Origin: Prinia subflava
Taxonomy: Eukaryota > Chordata > Aves > Passeriformes > Cisticolidae
NCBI RefSeq assembly: GCF_021018805.1
Contig: NC_086254.1
Location: 30,565,300-30,629,299, forward strand
Length of the DNA stretch: 64,000 nucleotides
Direction of reading: 5' to 3'
Shown: positions 26,301-40,249 of the stretch, one piece after another
How positions within the stretch are numbered: the first letter of the stretch is position 1
Layout: each line of letters opens with the position of its first letter
Notes under the pieces: model-generated
Told to the model about the DNA's origin: nothing
What the model saw: the letters and a program-made list of their open reading frames with translations, nothing else
Database searches by the model: none
Position numbers and translations under genes: made by a program

Positions 26301-29300
26301 AGCCTTAGTGGGCATTCAGTCCTCGATCTAATGGAAATTTTTACGAGGATGTCAATGCTAAGTTGATTCCTACAGCGGAAAGCACATACAAAGGATCCAA
26401 TTACAGATGGAAACCTTTTGCTTTCTAAGAGACTTTATTAACCCCTGAAGCACTGAATACACCAAGGATTAGTGAAAAGTTTTCTGATGAACTGGATGAT
26501 GGTTTATATCTGGTTGCTCCCCCCACCACCAGCTCATTTTCTTTTTCCTTCTGCAAATAGAAAATAATCCTGTGCACTGGAGGCAATGAACAGTCACAGC
26601 AAAGCGTGCAGAGAAGCTGTTGGATCCTAGAGGAAAGGCACAAGCAGGTTACATCAACTGTGGGAAGTATCTGCCTAACAGATTTTAGCCTTCAAAAGAC
26701 ATCATGCTGTGAAAATGGCCAGCAAAGAATAAAACTCCTTCTTAGACTTCTGCCACAGAGTCTTCAGTGAGTGAGGAACTTGTAATGCAGGAAAGGGATC
26801 ACCAGCATCCAAAAATCAGGGGGAGAAGGAAGGGTGACAGCATCACCTTGTGTGATGAGACAGTGTGTTGGTACTCTGAGCTCCCCATTTCACAGAGCTT
26901 TAGGGGCAGATTGGGGAGCATCTTTCAGTTCAGATTCTCCCCTCCATGGGAAGGGAGCAGAAAAGCTTGACAGTGTTTCTTACAGCAATGTGCTTGGAGA
27001 CAGGGTGTGCAGGTTTGGAGTTCTACTGTTACAAGCCCATAGGCAGCTTTTCTTAATTTATGTTAAAATGTTTATTATTTCATTGAGTCACTTTGCCTGG
27101 TGAAGTCTCAAACATGTGACTCCTGCCTGCTCTGAATGGCAAGCAAAGCTCAGGAGCTGAGTTTTTGGTGAGGAGCTCATGAGTGAGAACATTTTGTTGG
27201 TGGATGTGTGCAAGGCTTGAACAGTCAGTGAGGTCTGCAGTGTGTGCAGAGCCTTTGACAGAGGAGGTAGATTAATTTTTATAACCACTTTTGAATACTT
27301 TTTGTGCTTCTGCTGAACCTTTGTTCTGTTTAATCTCACCTCCTCCTACCATCATTTCACCATGCTTTAGCCCAGGGCTGTGCTCACAATCTGTGTACAT
27401 ATGAGCCATTTTCTGTGACTGTATTATATATTATATATCTATATAGGATAGATATATTATAGAAATGAAAGAGCAAAAAGGTATGGCTGGTGGTATGAGT
27501 AAACTTTGCTCTATTCCCACTTGTGATCAGGTCTAACTTAATTTCATGGCAGTAACTCTTGATTCATGGTGGAGGAAAGTAGAAAAAGGCAATGGCAGAA
27601 GTGTTTATGAACACAACTCTTAACTGAAACCCTAGAGGTGGAAATCTAACCTCAAGTTTCAGATCTGAATTCAGATTTGACATGCCCCAAAATTTCTGTG
27701 GGTTCAGATCCAGGCTTTTATTCCGAGCCCATAAGAGCCCAGTGAAAAGTCAAGTACAGTGTTTGTTCAACACTCCTGACAGCACTTATTCCCTGCTCTG
27801 CTGAGACTGCAGATATGAAAACAAGTACAACGTGCCCTGGACAGCCTGGCCAGGCTCCAGTGGGGAGTTTCATCCCCTTGGAAGAGATGGAAAGATGGCC
27901 TGAGCCAGGGTGCTCAGCCTGTGCCTGCGAGCATGAGGGGCTTTTGGCTTCTCCTTTCGAAATGAAAGGCAAGAGGAATATAGGGTCAAAGTTCTTTAAA
28001 TCTCCACTGATTTTGTTTGTGTTTAAGCTGTGGACATTTGAGATGTGGGAATGTCAAAAATGCCTCACACAAGCCAAACTTACTCACTTATCCCTTGCAT
28101 ATTTGGAAAGACTTTTTTCTTTGTCCCCCAAGTCTAACCTTGGTCCCAGAGGATGGGCAGTGAAATCACTTGGTGTTTATCCTTGCAGGGGGAGCTCTGT
28201 GGGTACTAAGGGATCCCTCCAGTTATTAGCCAAAGAAAAAGATCCTCTAGAGACAGAAGTTTTATATATTTATGTTGCTGTAGCAGGAGAGAAAGGGAGG
28301 CCACTATGAAGGAACGTGTTGCTCAGTCCCTGGTTGCCCCAGGCTGTGGCATGCTGGCAAACACCACTGGGTTTTCCCTGAAGAAAAGTGGATCAGTCTC
28401 CCACGGTTGTGTTGTGACTTCCCAAACCAATAGACACCCCAAGACTTTCTTATGAATAACACATTTGTGTCTAAAATTAGGCCAAGCCAGATTGCAGCTC
28501 TAGGGTTGGCTTTGTCCCCACCATCTGCTGTGCTGGAGATGAAAGGAGGCTCATGGGCAGCTGAGTTGCTTCCACAGGGACTTGTCCAGGTCCTATTTCC
28601 CAGTCCTGCAATTCTTTGACTGGTCTATCTGAATCATGAGTTGCAGGTCAGCTTGTGCTCCTGTGGTTGAAAGAAATGTAAAATAATCTTTAGTGTAGAA
28701 TATATCGATGGACCTAATTTTTCTGTGCAAAAGGACTTCAGATTTTGTTGAGCCACTCACCTGACTTGATGTGGGCCAACTTACACAGCCCAGCTTTGCT
28801 GGTTTAGGCCTAAACTGTTCAAACGATGCTGTCTTTACTTGGGTGTACCAGCAGCACCAACGCCTCTGTCAACACTCAATAAATAAGACAGCAGAAAACC
28901 TGTGCCTTTTAATGATAAATACTGCCAGTACTCTGTGATAGGCTTTTTTAGGGGAGTGATGAACCACATTGCCATTGTGTACAAGGAGAGAATATCCTGC
29001 AAGTGAGAGCAGCTATATTTAGAAGACAACTGCAGCAGGCACTGGGGAGTGCTGAGGTGGCTGTAACTGATACCCCAAAACGGAGGTCAGAAATTTGACC
29101 TTTCTGCTTGGCAGCCAAGCAGCTGAGCTTTGTTGCTGTCTTTTTGGACAAATTATGAGTGGAAGAGCTGCTGCCTGTTCAGAAAAGTTCTAACCAATTT
29201 GCTATAAATTACTAAAAAATTATTTACAGCAGATTTGATAAGTTCATCACATGCCAGGCATACTGCACAGTTTCAGCTGAAGGGAAGCACAGCCCACCAC

Positions 29301-29451
29301 CAGGAAAATGAGAACAAACTTAGAATAAACTTAATTGTGGGAAATAACTAAAAATAGACATTTTGAAGAAAAAAGTGTTGTAGAAAACCTGTTTTTGAGG
29401 ACAAGGGGGACTCATGCTCAGCTGTTCCAATGTGCACCACTCCCAGTCTCT
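23392..29451. other. No gene seen
   Basis: No supported exon. An alternating AT tract lies at 27421-27461. The stretch 23.88-24.08 kb (GTTTAATTAGA and neighbouring AT-rich blocks between short GC patches) looks like a possible conserved non-coding element, but this cannot be tested here. Confidence 0.5.
27421..27461. repeat. AT-rich dinucleotide tract
   Basis: Interrupted TATA/ATAT units run between GTATTATAT and ATATTATAG. It is low-complexity sequence and not a promoter context. Confidence 0.8.
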
Positions 29452-29531
29452 CACAGAATCATTAAGGTAGGAAAAGACCTCTGAGGTCGTTGGGTCCAGC
29501 TGTTAACCCAGCACCACTGTGTTCATCACTT
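29452..29531 (-). mobile_element. CR1 LINE 3'-end fragment
   Basis: The plus strand shows CACAGAATCATTAAGGTAGG, then AAAAGACCTCTGAGGTCGTT and GGGTCCAGCTGTTAACCCAG. This is the reverse complement of the CR1 3' end. About 80 bp are recognisable before the similarity fades, so this is an old truncated copy. Confidence 0.85.
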
Positions 29532-32500
29532 ACATGATTAAGATACATGGAGATATTAAAGAAATCACCACTTAGCCAAACATTTAATAAAAAGGAGGTG
29601 ACAGCTATGCAAGGATCACACACAAGTTCTCAAGAAATACCTTTTCCACTTTCTCTGCATACCTACTGCACTGACTTTTAACATACACACTGCTGCTGGA
29701 TTTTTTCTTTATTGGCCTTGTCTCTCCTGTGCTTTTGAACCTCAGCTCTAATTTCTCACAGTGCTCTTTCTGCCACTTCCCTGTCATTAATTGCCTGGCT
29801 CCTGAGCCCTACATGAGTGTCACTTTGTTGAGCTGCCAAGGTATGTAGGATATAATGCATCTTGCTTGTTTTCTTTTCCTACCCTCCTGGCCCCGAGCCA
29901 AGGAAATGCCATCACCTCATCACCTGCAGCTCACCATTCTAATATCTCTCATTTTAAATTAAACCTCACGTTTTATTTCTCAGGCATGGCAAGAATTTTA
30001 CAGCACTTGCCCTTTAAAGAGGTGGCTCTGACCATGCTATAGGCATGGACATGTCTCTCCAGATGTCCACGCACTCTTTGCTTCCTTTCTGCTGCCTTTG
30101 CACAGGGGGTAAGCTGTGGAAATTACTGGGGCAAGCACTGGAACAGGAGAAAATGTATAGAACAGCTGATTGTGCTGGCCAACCTGACAGGTGTCCTGCT
30201 CCAGGGGTGAGAAACAAGTCACATTTGCTGAACAATTTCAGCATTTCTTCAGCATGTTCTGACAAATACTATCTCAGAGATCTTTAGGATATTTTTCTTT
30301 GATTTGGGACTGAGCTGGGCAGATTTGGTGCCACAGGGCAGCATTTTTCATATGCCAGTGGCTGCTCTCTGGGCATTTCACCTCCCTGCTCCAGAATGGA
30401 AGGAAAAGCTTTGCAGTGAACTGAAGAGCAGACTACTGGTGGCTGAGTTCTGCTGTGAAACTTTTAATGCAGAGATCCAGGACTGGGCTAGGGTGAACTT
30501 GGGTTTGAAAAGTTTTTCTGTACCATGCTGGGCAGATATATGTTTGGATTCTCTTCTTGTTTATGTATTTTTCTTGGCCCCTGCAGCTGCGTCTGCATTG
30601 TGATTAAAAAGTATTTAATTAACATACAAAAATAAAATTTAGAAGTGTAATAGTTATTGTAAAAATAAAACTGTACCAAACCACTCAGGCAAACAGCACC
30701 CTGGGGAGCTGGTAAGCTTGGAAAAGCTGGAAAAATACAACTACAACTGTAACAACTTCTCTCAAGAGGGGTACAACCAGGCAGGAAAATAAAACCCACC
30801 ATCTACTACAGCCAACAACCACCCTGAGGGCACCAAGGCAAGGCACATAAAACACACACCCAAAGCTGAACAAGAAAAGTGCCTTTCCCCAAACTTGTTC
30901 CTGAGACTGGGGGTTGTGAGCAGCCAACAAAGTCAACTGGGCTTTTGCTGGGATGGCAGCTTTGGGAGATGCAGAGGTGAAATTGTGGCCCTTTGAGCTG
31001 CAAAGGTTGTGCCAGCTGAGAGCCAGGGGCTTTTGTCAGAGTTGTGTTATCCTTGGTTAAAAGCCTTGGCATCAGGAGTTTTTTCCTCAGTTTCCCCAGC
31101 TGCAGGTCTGGTGTAGCTGCAGGATGAAGGAGCTCTGCTGCTGTGTCCCCTCCCCTGCAAGCAGCAGAGATGTCATGCCCCGAATTCTTGCAGTCTGCCA
31201 GCAAACCTTTGTCAGAGGGGGTAACATCTGATGGCATTTACTGCCAGAGCTCAAAGGAAGCTTGGACAGCCCTGGGGTTGAACCCAGGCTGCAGATGGGC
31301 AGCAGCTCCCCCAGGAACCCGAAGGCAACGTGGGACACCCAGGTCAGGGCCCTGAGATCCTGCAAAACCAGAGATCACAGCCCATGCAGCTCCTCCTTCA
31401 CTGCATTCTTGTATTTTTACTAGCTTGCTTTCCAAACAGCAAGTTCTTATTTTTCTGTCCTGGCAGTAGGTGGGATTAAAATGCTTGAACAGAATTAGCA
31501 AGTGAATTTGAGAAACAGAGAAGGGCTTAGAGTGGGAAACCTGGGTCAGGGAGATGGGCTTTGCAATTAGTCCTGCATGCTGTGAGGCTGGGGATTGTCA
31601 TTATCTCCCAAAGACCACATCTTATCTTGAGCCCTCTAGAGCACTTTTCCTCCTGGGCCTCCCTGTCCTGGATGTTTCTGTTGGCCAGAGGCTCCTGCCC
31701 ATCCCAGGGGACCAGGGGACCTCCCAGGCTCTGGGAGAGGGAGGATGATGTGAGGGGAGCTGGGGGATCTGGGCTGGGTGTGAGGGGCCCTGACTGCTGG
31801 TGTGGAGGGGTGGAAGGGACATGGGGGAAGCTGGGAGGATGCTCTGAGTGTGAGTCAGGGGCTCCACTTAGGGCCAGAGCGAGATTTCAGAGCACTCTCT
31901 GCCCAAAAAGATAATAATAATTTCTTCTGGCCTTTTGTGTTGCCTGAAGTCTCACTAATGCACCAATGCATCTTTCTTGACTGAGTGATTGAAACCTCTC
32001 TGAGGCCAGAATATATAAACTCTCCTAAATTGCTACATCCACATTTTTACTCCCTTTAAAAAACAAGTGTAAATTCCTCATGGCCAGCTACTTTTTATGG
32101 ATCCCTTCAGTGCTTTTGTGAATTGCAAGGTCCTTGGGCCCTGGCCATGAATACCAGGTTTGCAGCAACTGAATTATTTTCCTGATTAAAGATAGTAAAG
32201 GATTTACAGGCTTTTTTTTTTTTCTTTCTCCATAGAAATCTCTCCTGGTTGCATTTTTCCTGAGCTCTGCTGAGTTTCACAGAAAATGAGATGGGAATTT
32301 GTGCCAAAGCAAAAGGTTAATTTCAAAACCACAGTAGAACTGGGGATATAATGGCATATGATAAGGCTGGGTTTTTTCTGGTGGCTCTGGGAACAGAGTC
32401 ACTATCTTCTGTGTACAGAAACTCACTTTAACATGAACAATGAGAAAATACTTCTGCCAGGGGAATTCCAATTAACGAGTCTTTCCCCTACAAAAAGGTG

Positions 32501-35500
32501 ACATCACCTGACTATGCCCAACCCTTTTCTCTCAAACACCTGCATGAGAAATTTTAATTTTTCACTTTTTTTTTTTTATTTCTCACAGCCTTTGGACAGA
32601 CCTTGTGCTGTTAGTTTATTTTACAAAATTTTCTTCTGAGTTATTATTGGAAGGCTCAAGGAGGCACCTGCATGATGGTTGAGTACAGGAGTGGGATGGG
32701 TGAATCAGCCTTGATGAAATAAGAATCCTCCTGGACTGCTGACCAAAACAAATGAGTTGTTGGATGTGACTAAACCATTTGGTGGTTAATGTCCCTGGCA
32801 CTATTTATTCCTGAAGCCTCAGGCATTTCCTGGTGCTTGTCCAAGCTGAAGCCACTGTACCAGGTGCTGGAAAGTTCCTGTAGAAACAGCCAAGGCCCTG
32901 TTGTGCCCTGGGGGATTGACATCACCTGCGGGGACTGAGCTGCTTCTGGAAAAGCATCCTTCAGACAGTGTGGCATCCTTTCCAGACAGGTGCTACTTTT
33001 GGCCTCCCTCCTCTAAGCTACTAGAAAGTGGAGATTTATGAGCCAGCTCCATGATATATAGCATTTGATCCATGTCCTGATGGCTTGCAAGAACTTGGAC
33101 CTTGGATTGTTTCTGATCCCTTGGCCTAGCAGTGCTGTGCTGGCACACCTCCAGGGCAGAATTTAGCAAGTTCTGCAGCTCAGGCCAGCATAACTTTTTA
33201 AACTACTGACAAATGTGATCTTCCTTTGCTCCTTACCCTTGATTTGCCTCCATTCATTTTCCTGTCACTGAAATCCCTCATTACTCCCAGTCCAAGCGGT
33301 TCACAAACCTTGCTGAATTTCTTCTTTTTTTTTTTCTTCATGCTGAAACTTGGGTCTGGCCTTATAATTACAGCATTATTAATGTATTTTTATCATTGTT
33401 AATTATTTTTACATGCTGAAATTGATTCAATATGCCTGGAGCTGCCATGCTGGAACATGCCTTGATTCTTTTCCAAGCTGGAGCCCTTGTGCACCAAACG
33501 TGGAGAGTTCCAATGGCTTTAAATCACTATAAACCTCACTGAGTGATTTAAGTTATTGGAGTGTATTCAAGTTTTTATAAGCCCTCAAATATGAACTCTG
33601 CTTGAATTCTGGGTATGTACAGTGCAGTGGGATCTAAAATGGTTTGAGTGCTCGACATACTTTCTAAGCCCCTGGCTGGCTGGAGAATAATCAGGCTTGT
33701 CGGGCAGTGCACTGTGCAGGGACTTGGTATGATGGGAACCATCACATTTTAAAAATGCTTTTAATTCCTTTAAATTGAAACATTCCTGCTTCATTTAAGG
33801 GACTTTGGGCAGAGCTTTCCGTGTGGCTTGGAGGATCAGCAGTGCGATGAAGTGGGTTTCATGCTGGTGTTGATGGATGGACTCGTGCAAGGTCAGTCTC
33901 AAGGCAAGCCATCCCTGACCTCTGGGGACAGCCAGAGGAGCTGTGATCTGTGCCAGGACCCCAGGTCTGGGGTGTGCAGAGGGCTCAGCCCTTCTCTGAT
34001 CTCCAGGTCAGGTCCTAAGCCTGGGTCAGTGGTGTCTGTCCTGACCCTGGTTTAGTGATGGCCACACGTGAGAACAAGGTGTCCCTTGGGCACATCCTCT
34101 GACCAGGAGGGCAGCAGGGAGGGACATCAGAAGCCAGCAGCTCGAGATGCTGAAAATTTTCAGCTCCTTTTCAGAATGCCTCAGGTCAGGAAAAAGCTGT
34201 AAGGACACAGGTGAGGAGTTGGCCATGCAGTGCAGGGAGGAGTCCAATGTGGGTGTGAGAGAGAGCAGAGCAGAAGGGCTCCCTCTCACCCTGACTGCCC
34301 TGGACATGGCCCAGCACTACTTACACACCACGTTAAACTGCCTTGGGAACCTCCCAAGTGGAAATGCAAAATCTGAAAACTGAAAAAGAGTGTGAAGGAG
34401 TGCAGAGCAATACGATCCACAGCTCTGAGAATCTGACTTTGAGACTGGTGCATCGGCGACAGCAGAGAACCCCATGTCTGCAAAGTATTTACTCGTTTCA
34501 GATTTCATTTTTTATGGACAACTGCATAACATCTCCACTATAATTCCTTGCCCTTGCCATCAAGTAGCCAGCTCTTTTCATACTCACAAGTGCAGTTGCT
34601 GAACACATCACTGTAGCTGGCAGTTTTGCCTTGATTAATTGTTTCATTCAGTTTGATATCATTAGGTATGTATGGGGGGGGTATTGACCTGTGCAGTAAA
34701 ACATTTAGGATTTGTTCCTATAAAGCTAATTCCTGCTGTTCCTGCTTAGTAAATAATGACAGCTGTGTCATCTCTGAGTGCTGAGCACCTTAGAATACTT
34801 TTTGTTATGTACATATATGGACCTATATTTAATACTCTCAGTTGATTAAAAAGTAGTTTTCTAATCCTAGTGAACTAAATTCTGCCCTGAATTAATATAC
34901 CTGAAGTAACTTTAAATAAAACAGAGAAAACCTTAGTTTACACACCTATTAGTTAGGGCAGGATTAGGCCCATCATACTGCTCAAATCTCATTTTAATAG
35001 TAAGAGAAAGTTTTATTAGTCGTTTTAATGACAGAGCAAACCCTAAACTACTGTTCATTCAAGGAACAGGTTCTTATATTTTAAACAACATTTAATTCTC
35101 CTTAAAACCTCTTTTATTAAAAAGTTTTAACAATAATATTAAATACATAAACAGCCATGTTAATTAGATTATATAGTTAATGTACATTGGAACTATGACT
35201 TATTGCAGAGTTACTGCCCATGAAAGCACATTTTGATCATTCCAGGCTGTAATCCCCACTTAATCCATCCCCAGTCTGTCAATCAGTCGAATACAATCAG
35301 GATATTTATGATCACATCAGACCAGAGATCTGGAAGAATTTAGCAACTTTGCAGAGCTGAATCCAGAAAAAGGAGGGGGGAGAAATGTTTCCACTGGCAA
35401 AATGAACCATTGCCAGGAAAAACATTATTGTTGACTTGGCCCATGTAATTGAATTTTCTACTCAGAAGTAACTTACAAACCAGCAACTACGAGAAATTAT

Positions 35501-38500
35501 CAGTGCTGGGAACTCTCGTAATAACAAAGCAGAGGAATTTTACCTGGCACAGCATTTTTTAAAATCACGTTTTTCTTTTTTCTCTCTTTTTCTTTTTCTT
35601 TTTTTTTTCTTAACACAGTGCTGTGGTTTTTTTCCTCTCCTAATTTTCTGCCATCATGAAATAATTCAAATTGCTAGGGCAGCAGGGGAAAGCATCCCTT
35701 TCTTGGGCCCCTACCTCCTGACATCCACCTCAGCCCCTGCTCCAGTGACTGCAGGCACCTCCCAGCAAGTGCTGGGCCTCTCTGCAGAGGGGACACCTGA
35801 ACACTGATGGGGCACCTGATCCCCTTTGGGGTCCAAGCTACTTTTAAATACCTGAATCTGTCTCAATGGTTCTGTAAGGGCTGTGCAATTTAGCAGCAGA
35901 ACACGTGGCAGCAGTGAGGGTGTCCAACAGGAATGTGACACCTCCTGCAAAGGAGGAGGTGCAGGGCTCTCATCTTCTGGGAACTGCAATGGTTATCTTG
36001 TGGGTTATTTCAATACCCTCCATCCTTGAAAACATTCTCCATGAAAGAGATGAAAAGGCAGAAAGTGTTAGGAAGAGAAAGTGTATCAGGAGAGAAGAGA
36101 CCAGCACTGCTCATCCTGAGGTGGGGGAGACTGAATGGGGCTTTACAAAGCTCTCCATGCTTTCCATCAAAGCCAGGACAGTCCTCCTGCATCCACAGTC
36201 CTACCTCTCAGTGTCAAGATGTAGTAAATAACTTCCATTCTGGACACCTTATCCTCTCACTTTCAAACACAAAGGAGACCTGAGGTAGGAGGCTGTGCTA
36301 TCACCCTCCTTGCAGCTGTTCATAGCTGGACATGGGGTGTCATTTCCATGTCTGTTTAGACAACAAAATTGGCATTTGCCTGCTCAGAGCCACATGTAAG
36401 AGCCTGATCTGGACATTTCTGCCCAAGGTAATGTTGAGCAATATTATGAAGACTTTGACCTGCTGATGCACAGCCCCTGTGATCAAGCACAACCAGTAAG
36501 TGACTTTTTCCTCCCAAGCCTGAACGAATCAAAGCACGTTTCATACTTTGCCATTTGATTGTGATCTGGTCCTTTGCCTGGATGGCAAAGGGCTGGATTC
36601 CAGAAACTGTTTCTTCCACGAGCTTCAGTGACTGGAGCTGTGCTGAGCTTGGATAGGCAATCCTGTGATGAGCTTTCCAAGTTCCAGTTGGCTTTTTAAC
36701 AAACTCCCCCTCGTTAAGCTCAGAAGGCCTTTGGAGATCGTGCTCAAAGGATGGGCTTGCTGGGCTCTTGATCTTGCCTCCTCCAAGGCATATTTTTCTC
36801 AGTTGCTACTTTATCACTTTTGACTTAGAACTCTCTCAGTAAGACTCTCTATGAGAAGTAGACAAATATTTCTTAGGGGAGGGGTTTGGTTATTGAAGAG
36901 AGAAGTGCAAAATAGAAAACAGCAGGATAATCAATATTCTGTTAGGCTTTGCCAGGATCCTCCTGATAGGGATTCAGTCAACACCCTTTCCCTGCTCCGA
37001 TAGCAATAGAGACCTTGGAATGGAGCATTGTCAGGGGATTAGTGTTCTGCTTGTAAAAGAAATGCTTTAGCAGTTCATCAGCAGCGTGATGCCATTATCT
37101 TGTTGACAGTGCTCTGTGTCATTGACACTGCCTCTGATGCAGCTTCTGTTCAGACACAATTTGCCCTCATTAAGCTTTCATCTAAGCTCCCCCTTTCGCA
37201 GGACATTTGCCTTCATTTTCCTACAGGTACTAGAGCATCCCTCAATAACTGTGTAAACAAAAGTTGCAGTGAGGGTGTTTGATAATAAATGAGCATTAGG
37301 AAGGAATGAGGAGTCTTTGCTGCCTGTGGCATGACACGGCTCCTTGCCTGAGAACTTGAAATATGTCAGTTGTAGTTTGTTTCTATCAGAGTAATGTGGT
37401 AGTTGTATCTATGCCACTTTCCCAAGAATGTAAATGCTTCGTTAGTTCTGTCCCTGTCCTGAAAAATCTAATATGGCACAAATAAAGTGTGGTAAATGTC
37501 TTCATGGAAAGCAGATGTGAGTGGAAGCCCAGACTCCTACCAAGGCTTTAGGGGACTTCAAAGACTGAAAGAAAGAGCTGAACAAAATATTTGGCTGTGC
37601 CAAATTTTCACTGTTCTTGATGAAAGAGCAAAAGTGAGGAGAAAAAAAAAAGAAAATCTGGCTCCTTGTTTTCATTTTCTGCTAGCCTAGGGCAAGGCTT
37701 TTAGAAGGAATAAATTACAAGCAAAGAGGGAGAGAGACTGAATGGAGCAACTGCCGAACAAAGGGCATTCTTGGAAGGGTCTGGTTTTAGAGAACCTAGA
37801 AATTGTCAGCTCAGTTATCAAGAGGCAGCCTCCCTCCCCTCCTGGCTGCCTTTGAGCGCTGCCGCGGCTCCCCGGGAGCTCCCAGCCCGCAAACGCTGCC
37901 CCTGCACGGCCACGGGGAGCCCTTGGAAAAGGGTCCAGTGCGGGCGTGGCTGGCAGGACAGCCAAATGCAGAATGCTTTGAAAGCTTGGCAGCATTTCTG
38001 AGTGAGACATAAATGATTGCAACCTTTAAAGTCGTTCTGCTGAACAAGCCGTTTGTGCTGTGCTTGGAAGTGATGTGGAATGTAGAAGATGGTATTCAAG
38101 AGGCTAAAACATGCCAGCTCTGAAAAGTAGAATAATTTATTCTTGTTGGTTTGGGTATCATGTACTACATAAGGATTAAAAAATAAAACCATGCACAGAA
38201 CAATCAGATTTTTCTTTTCTTCCTCAGATACTGTGTGGGGGTAAAGGTTGTGGCTTAACAAAAGTTGGTCAGAAAAGAAAGGAGAAATATAAGAAACTGA
38301 GCCGTGTTGCTTGTGGCAGTTTTATGAAATGATGCTTCATCTGTTTAAAATCTTTTCCATCCCTATTTCCTTCCAAACTGCCCTCTAGGCTCCTCCCCTA
38401 GTGCAGGTTTGGCTGGCAGAGTCTTGCTGGTGTCTTTGACTGTCTCCTCCACCAGTGAATACTCCTGTTGTAGTGCAATTTATGCCCCTGAGCTCTGGGT

Positions 38501-38581
38501 TTTCCTCGCTCCATGTGAGAGCAACCTGCAGGAGAATCTTTATCTACGTGAGCAGTGAGGTATGTTTTTCACACAGGCAGA
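29532..38581. other. No gene seen; candidate regulatory DNA near 35.2 kb
   Basis: No exon can be supported on either strand. Poly-T and CT-rich patches lie near 32.2, 32.57 and 35.58-35.63 kb. The block 34.9-35.34 kb is AT-rich with several homeodomain-type sites and is listed separately. A small GC-rich patch at 37.84-37.96 kb contains a few CpG but is too short to call an island. Confidence 0.5.
35230..35300. promoter_or_regulatory. Candidate enhancer core (K50 homeodomain and PBX-PREP sites)
   Basis: Two TAATCC sites (35250-35255 and 35261-35266, the binding word of OTX/PITX-type K50 homeodomains) lie 11 bp apart. They are followed at 35276-35285 by CTGTCAATCA, whose complement TGATTGACAG is the PBX-PREP/MEIS composite site. 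The surrounding 34.98-35.34 kb is AT-rich with further TTAAT words. Site grouping is seen directly. Enhancer function, and any link to EYA2 or SLC2A10, is inference. Confidence 0.3.
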
Positions 38582-38855
38582 TAGTGCTGGGACAAGGGAG
38601 GAATGGTTTGACTCTGAAAGATGGAAGATTTGCATTAGATATAAGGAAGAAATTCTTCCCTGTGAGGGTGATGAGGTCCCGGCACAGGTTACCCAGAGAA
38701 GATGAGGCTGCCCCATCCCTGGAAATGTCCAAGGGCAGGGTGGACAGGGCTTGGAGCAACCTAAGGTAGTGGAAAGTGTCCCTGCCCATAGCAGGGGCTT
38801 GGAATGAGATGAGCTTTAAAATCCATTCCACCCCAAACAATTCTGTGATTCTATG
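38582..38855 (+). mobile_element. CR1 LINE 3' region
   Basis: About 275 bp match the CR1 3' region in order: GGACAAGGGAGGAATGGTTT-like, 'AGATATAAGGAAGAAATTCT', 'GGTTACCCAGAGAAGATGAG', 'GTGTCCCTGCCCATAGCAGG', and the tail ATTCTGTGATTCTATGG. The orientation is plus with the tail at the right, and the copy is 5'-truncated. Its open frames are degraded remnants or chance and have no host function. Confidence 0.93.
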
Positions 38856-40228
38856 GTTTGAGGTATGCAATATTATTCTTTCAATTTTTCCTGATTTTTT
38901 GTACTTCCTTCTCCATGTCCTAAACCAGAAATATCTTTTAAGCAGTATGAACCCACTCTTAGTCACTCAATTCATAGCTTAATTAATGTAGGTGCTAATT
39001 GTGGCTGCACATGACAATGAGCTAGTGGATTGCAGAATGTGTTTTGTAGATGGACACATGGTTGTGAATTAGCTGTGGGACCTCAAGGCACATTTACCAA
39101 ATACAATTGTGTTGCGGAAAATAATTACCTTTGCTTGAGTTTGGGCCAGGCTGCCTAAAGATTCTCCACACTGAAATGAGCTGTTGCTAGCTCAGCCTAT
39201 GGTTTAAGTGTAACTATGGAGGTTTATTTAATTTTTATAGTTTTTTTTTCTTTGAAAATCAAAAAGAAAACAGGGCAGCTGAAGTGGATGAGCTGAGTGG
39301 AAGAAAATCCTGGTGCTCGCTAAGTGCTCAGCTGACTTCCCACTCCATTTTCTGCAGTAGCCCCAATACCAGGCTGTATTTGTTTGCTGCCGCCTGCTGA
39401 AGCCGTCGACCTCAGCCTGCCCTCCTCCCCCCTTAGTGCTGACAGTAAGTGAAGAAATGCGAAATTCATTCATCTGCCTGAGGACCCTTTGAAGTTCCCC
39501 ACTAAAAGCTCTATTGTTTTATTAGCTGTTAATGCGGCACGGGGGAATTGGGCAGCGCAGGGCAGAGCGGGGTGCGGGGGGGCCCTTCCTGGTGATTTGT
39601 CACTCTCTGCAGTGTGACACGCTCTGCCCTGCACACCCGCGGGCAGCAGCCTGGGCTCACACCCCGGGACCCTCTGCAGGGCGAGAGGCAGGACAAGGGC
39701 GATGAGAAATTAAAGATATCTCAGCACTGGCTGCAGCTGGAGAGGGACTGTGGAGAGCAGAGTGGGCAAACTGGAGGGGCTCAGAGGGGAGGGGGCTGTG
39801 GGTGCTGGGGTAGGCGTTGGTTGCCTCTTCACTCCCCTGCGTTAAGATGTTTTGGCAATGAATACCTGAACGCAGCTACTGCGAATCCTTTTCCTGCCTT
39901 TTCTCAGGCACATGGCATGTGGGCTGCAAGGTGCTGCTTGTCTCCTGGAGGCTCTCCAGCAGCAGCCCTGCTCGGGGCTGACATCACGGTGATGGCTGGT
40001 GGCTTTCAGGGGTGATCCAATGCCTGAGCATCATCGTGGCTGCCTAAAAACACGTGCTGGGAATGCTGCTGAACTGCAAGTGAGGCTTGTGTTTCTACAC
40101 AGGCAAAGAGTCAGTGACCACAGGTGACTGATAGAGCCCCCATTGCTTCTCCTTGTGGCTCTCACCCCCCTGTATCTCACTGCCCTCCAAGGAGGGAGCT
40201 GCAGGGAGCTGAGGTGTGGAATTGTCCG

Positions 40229-40249
40229 CACACACACACACACACACAC
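40229..40249. repeat. (CA)n microsatellite
   Basis: About ten perfect CA units, uninterrupted, within GC-rich non-coding DNA. Confidence 0.97.
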
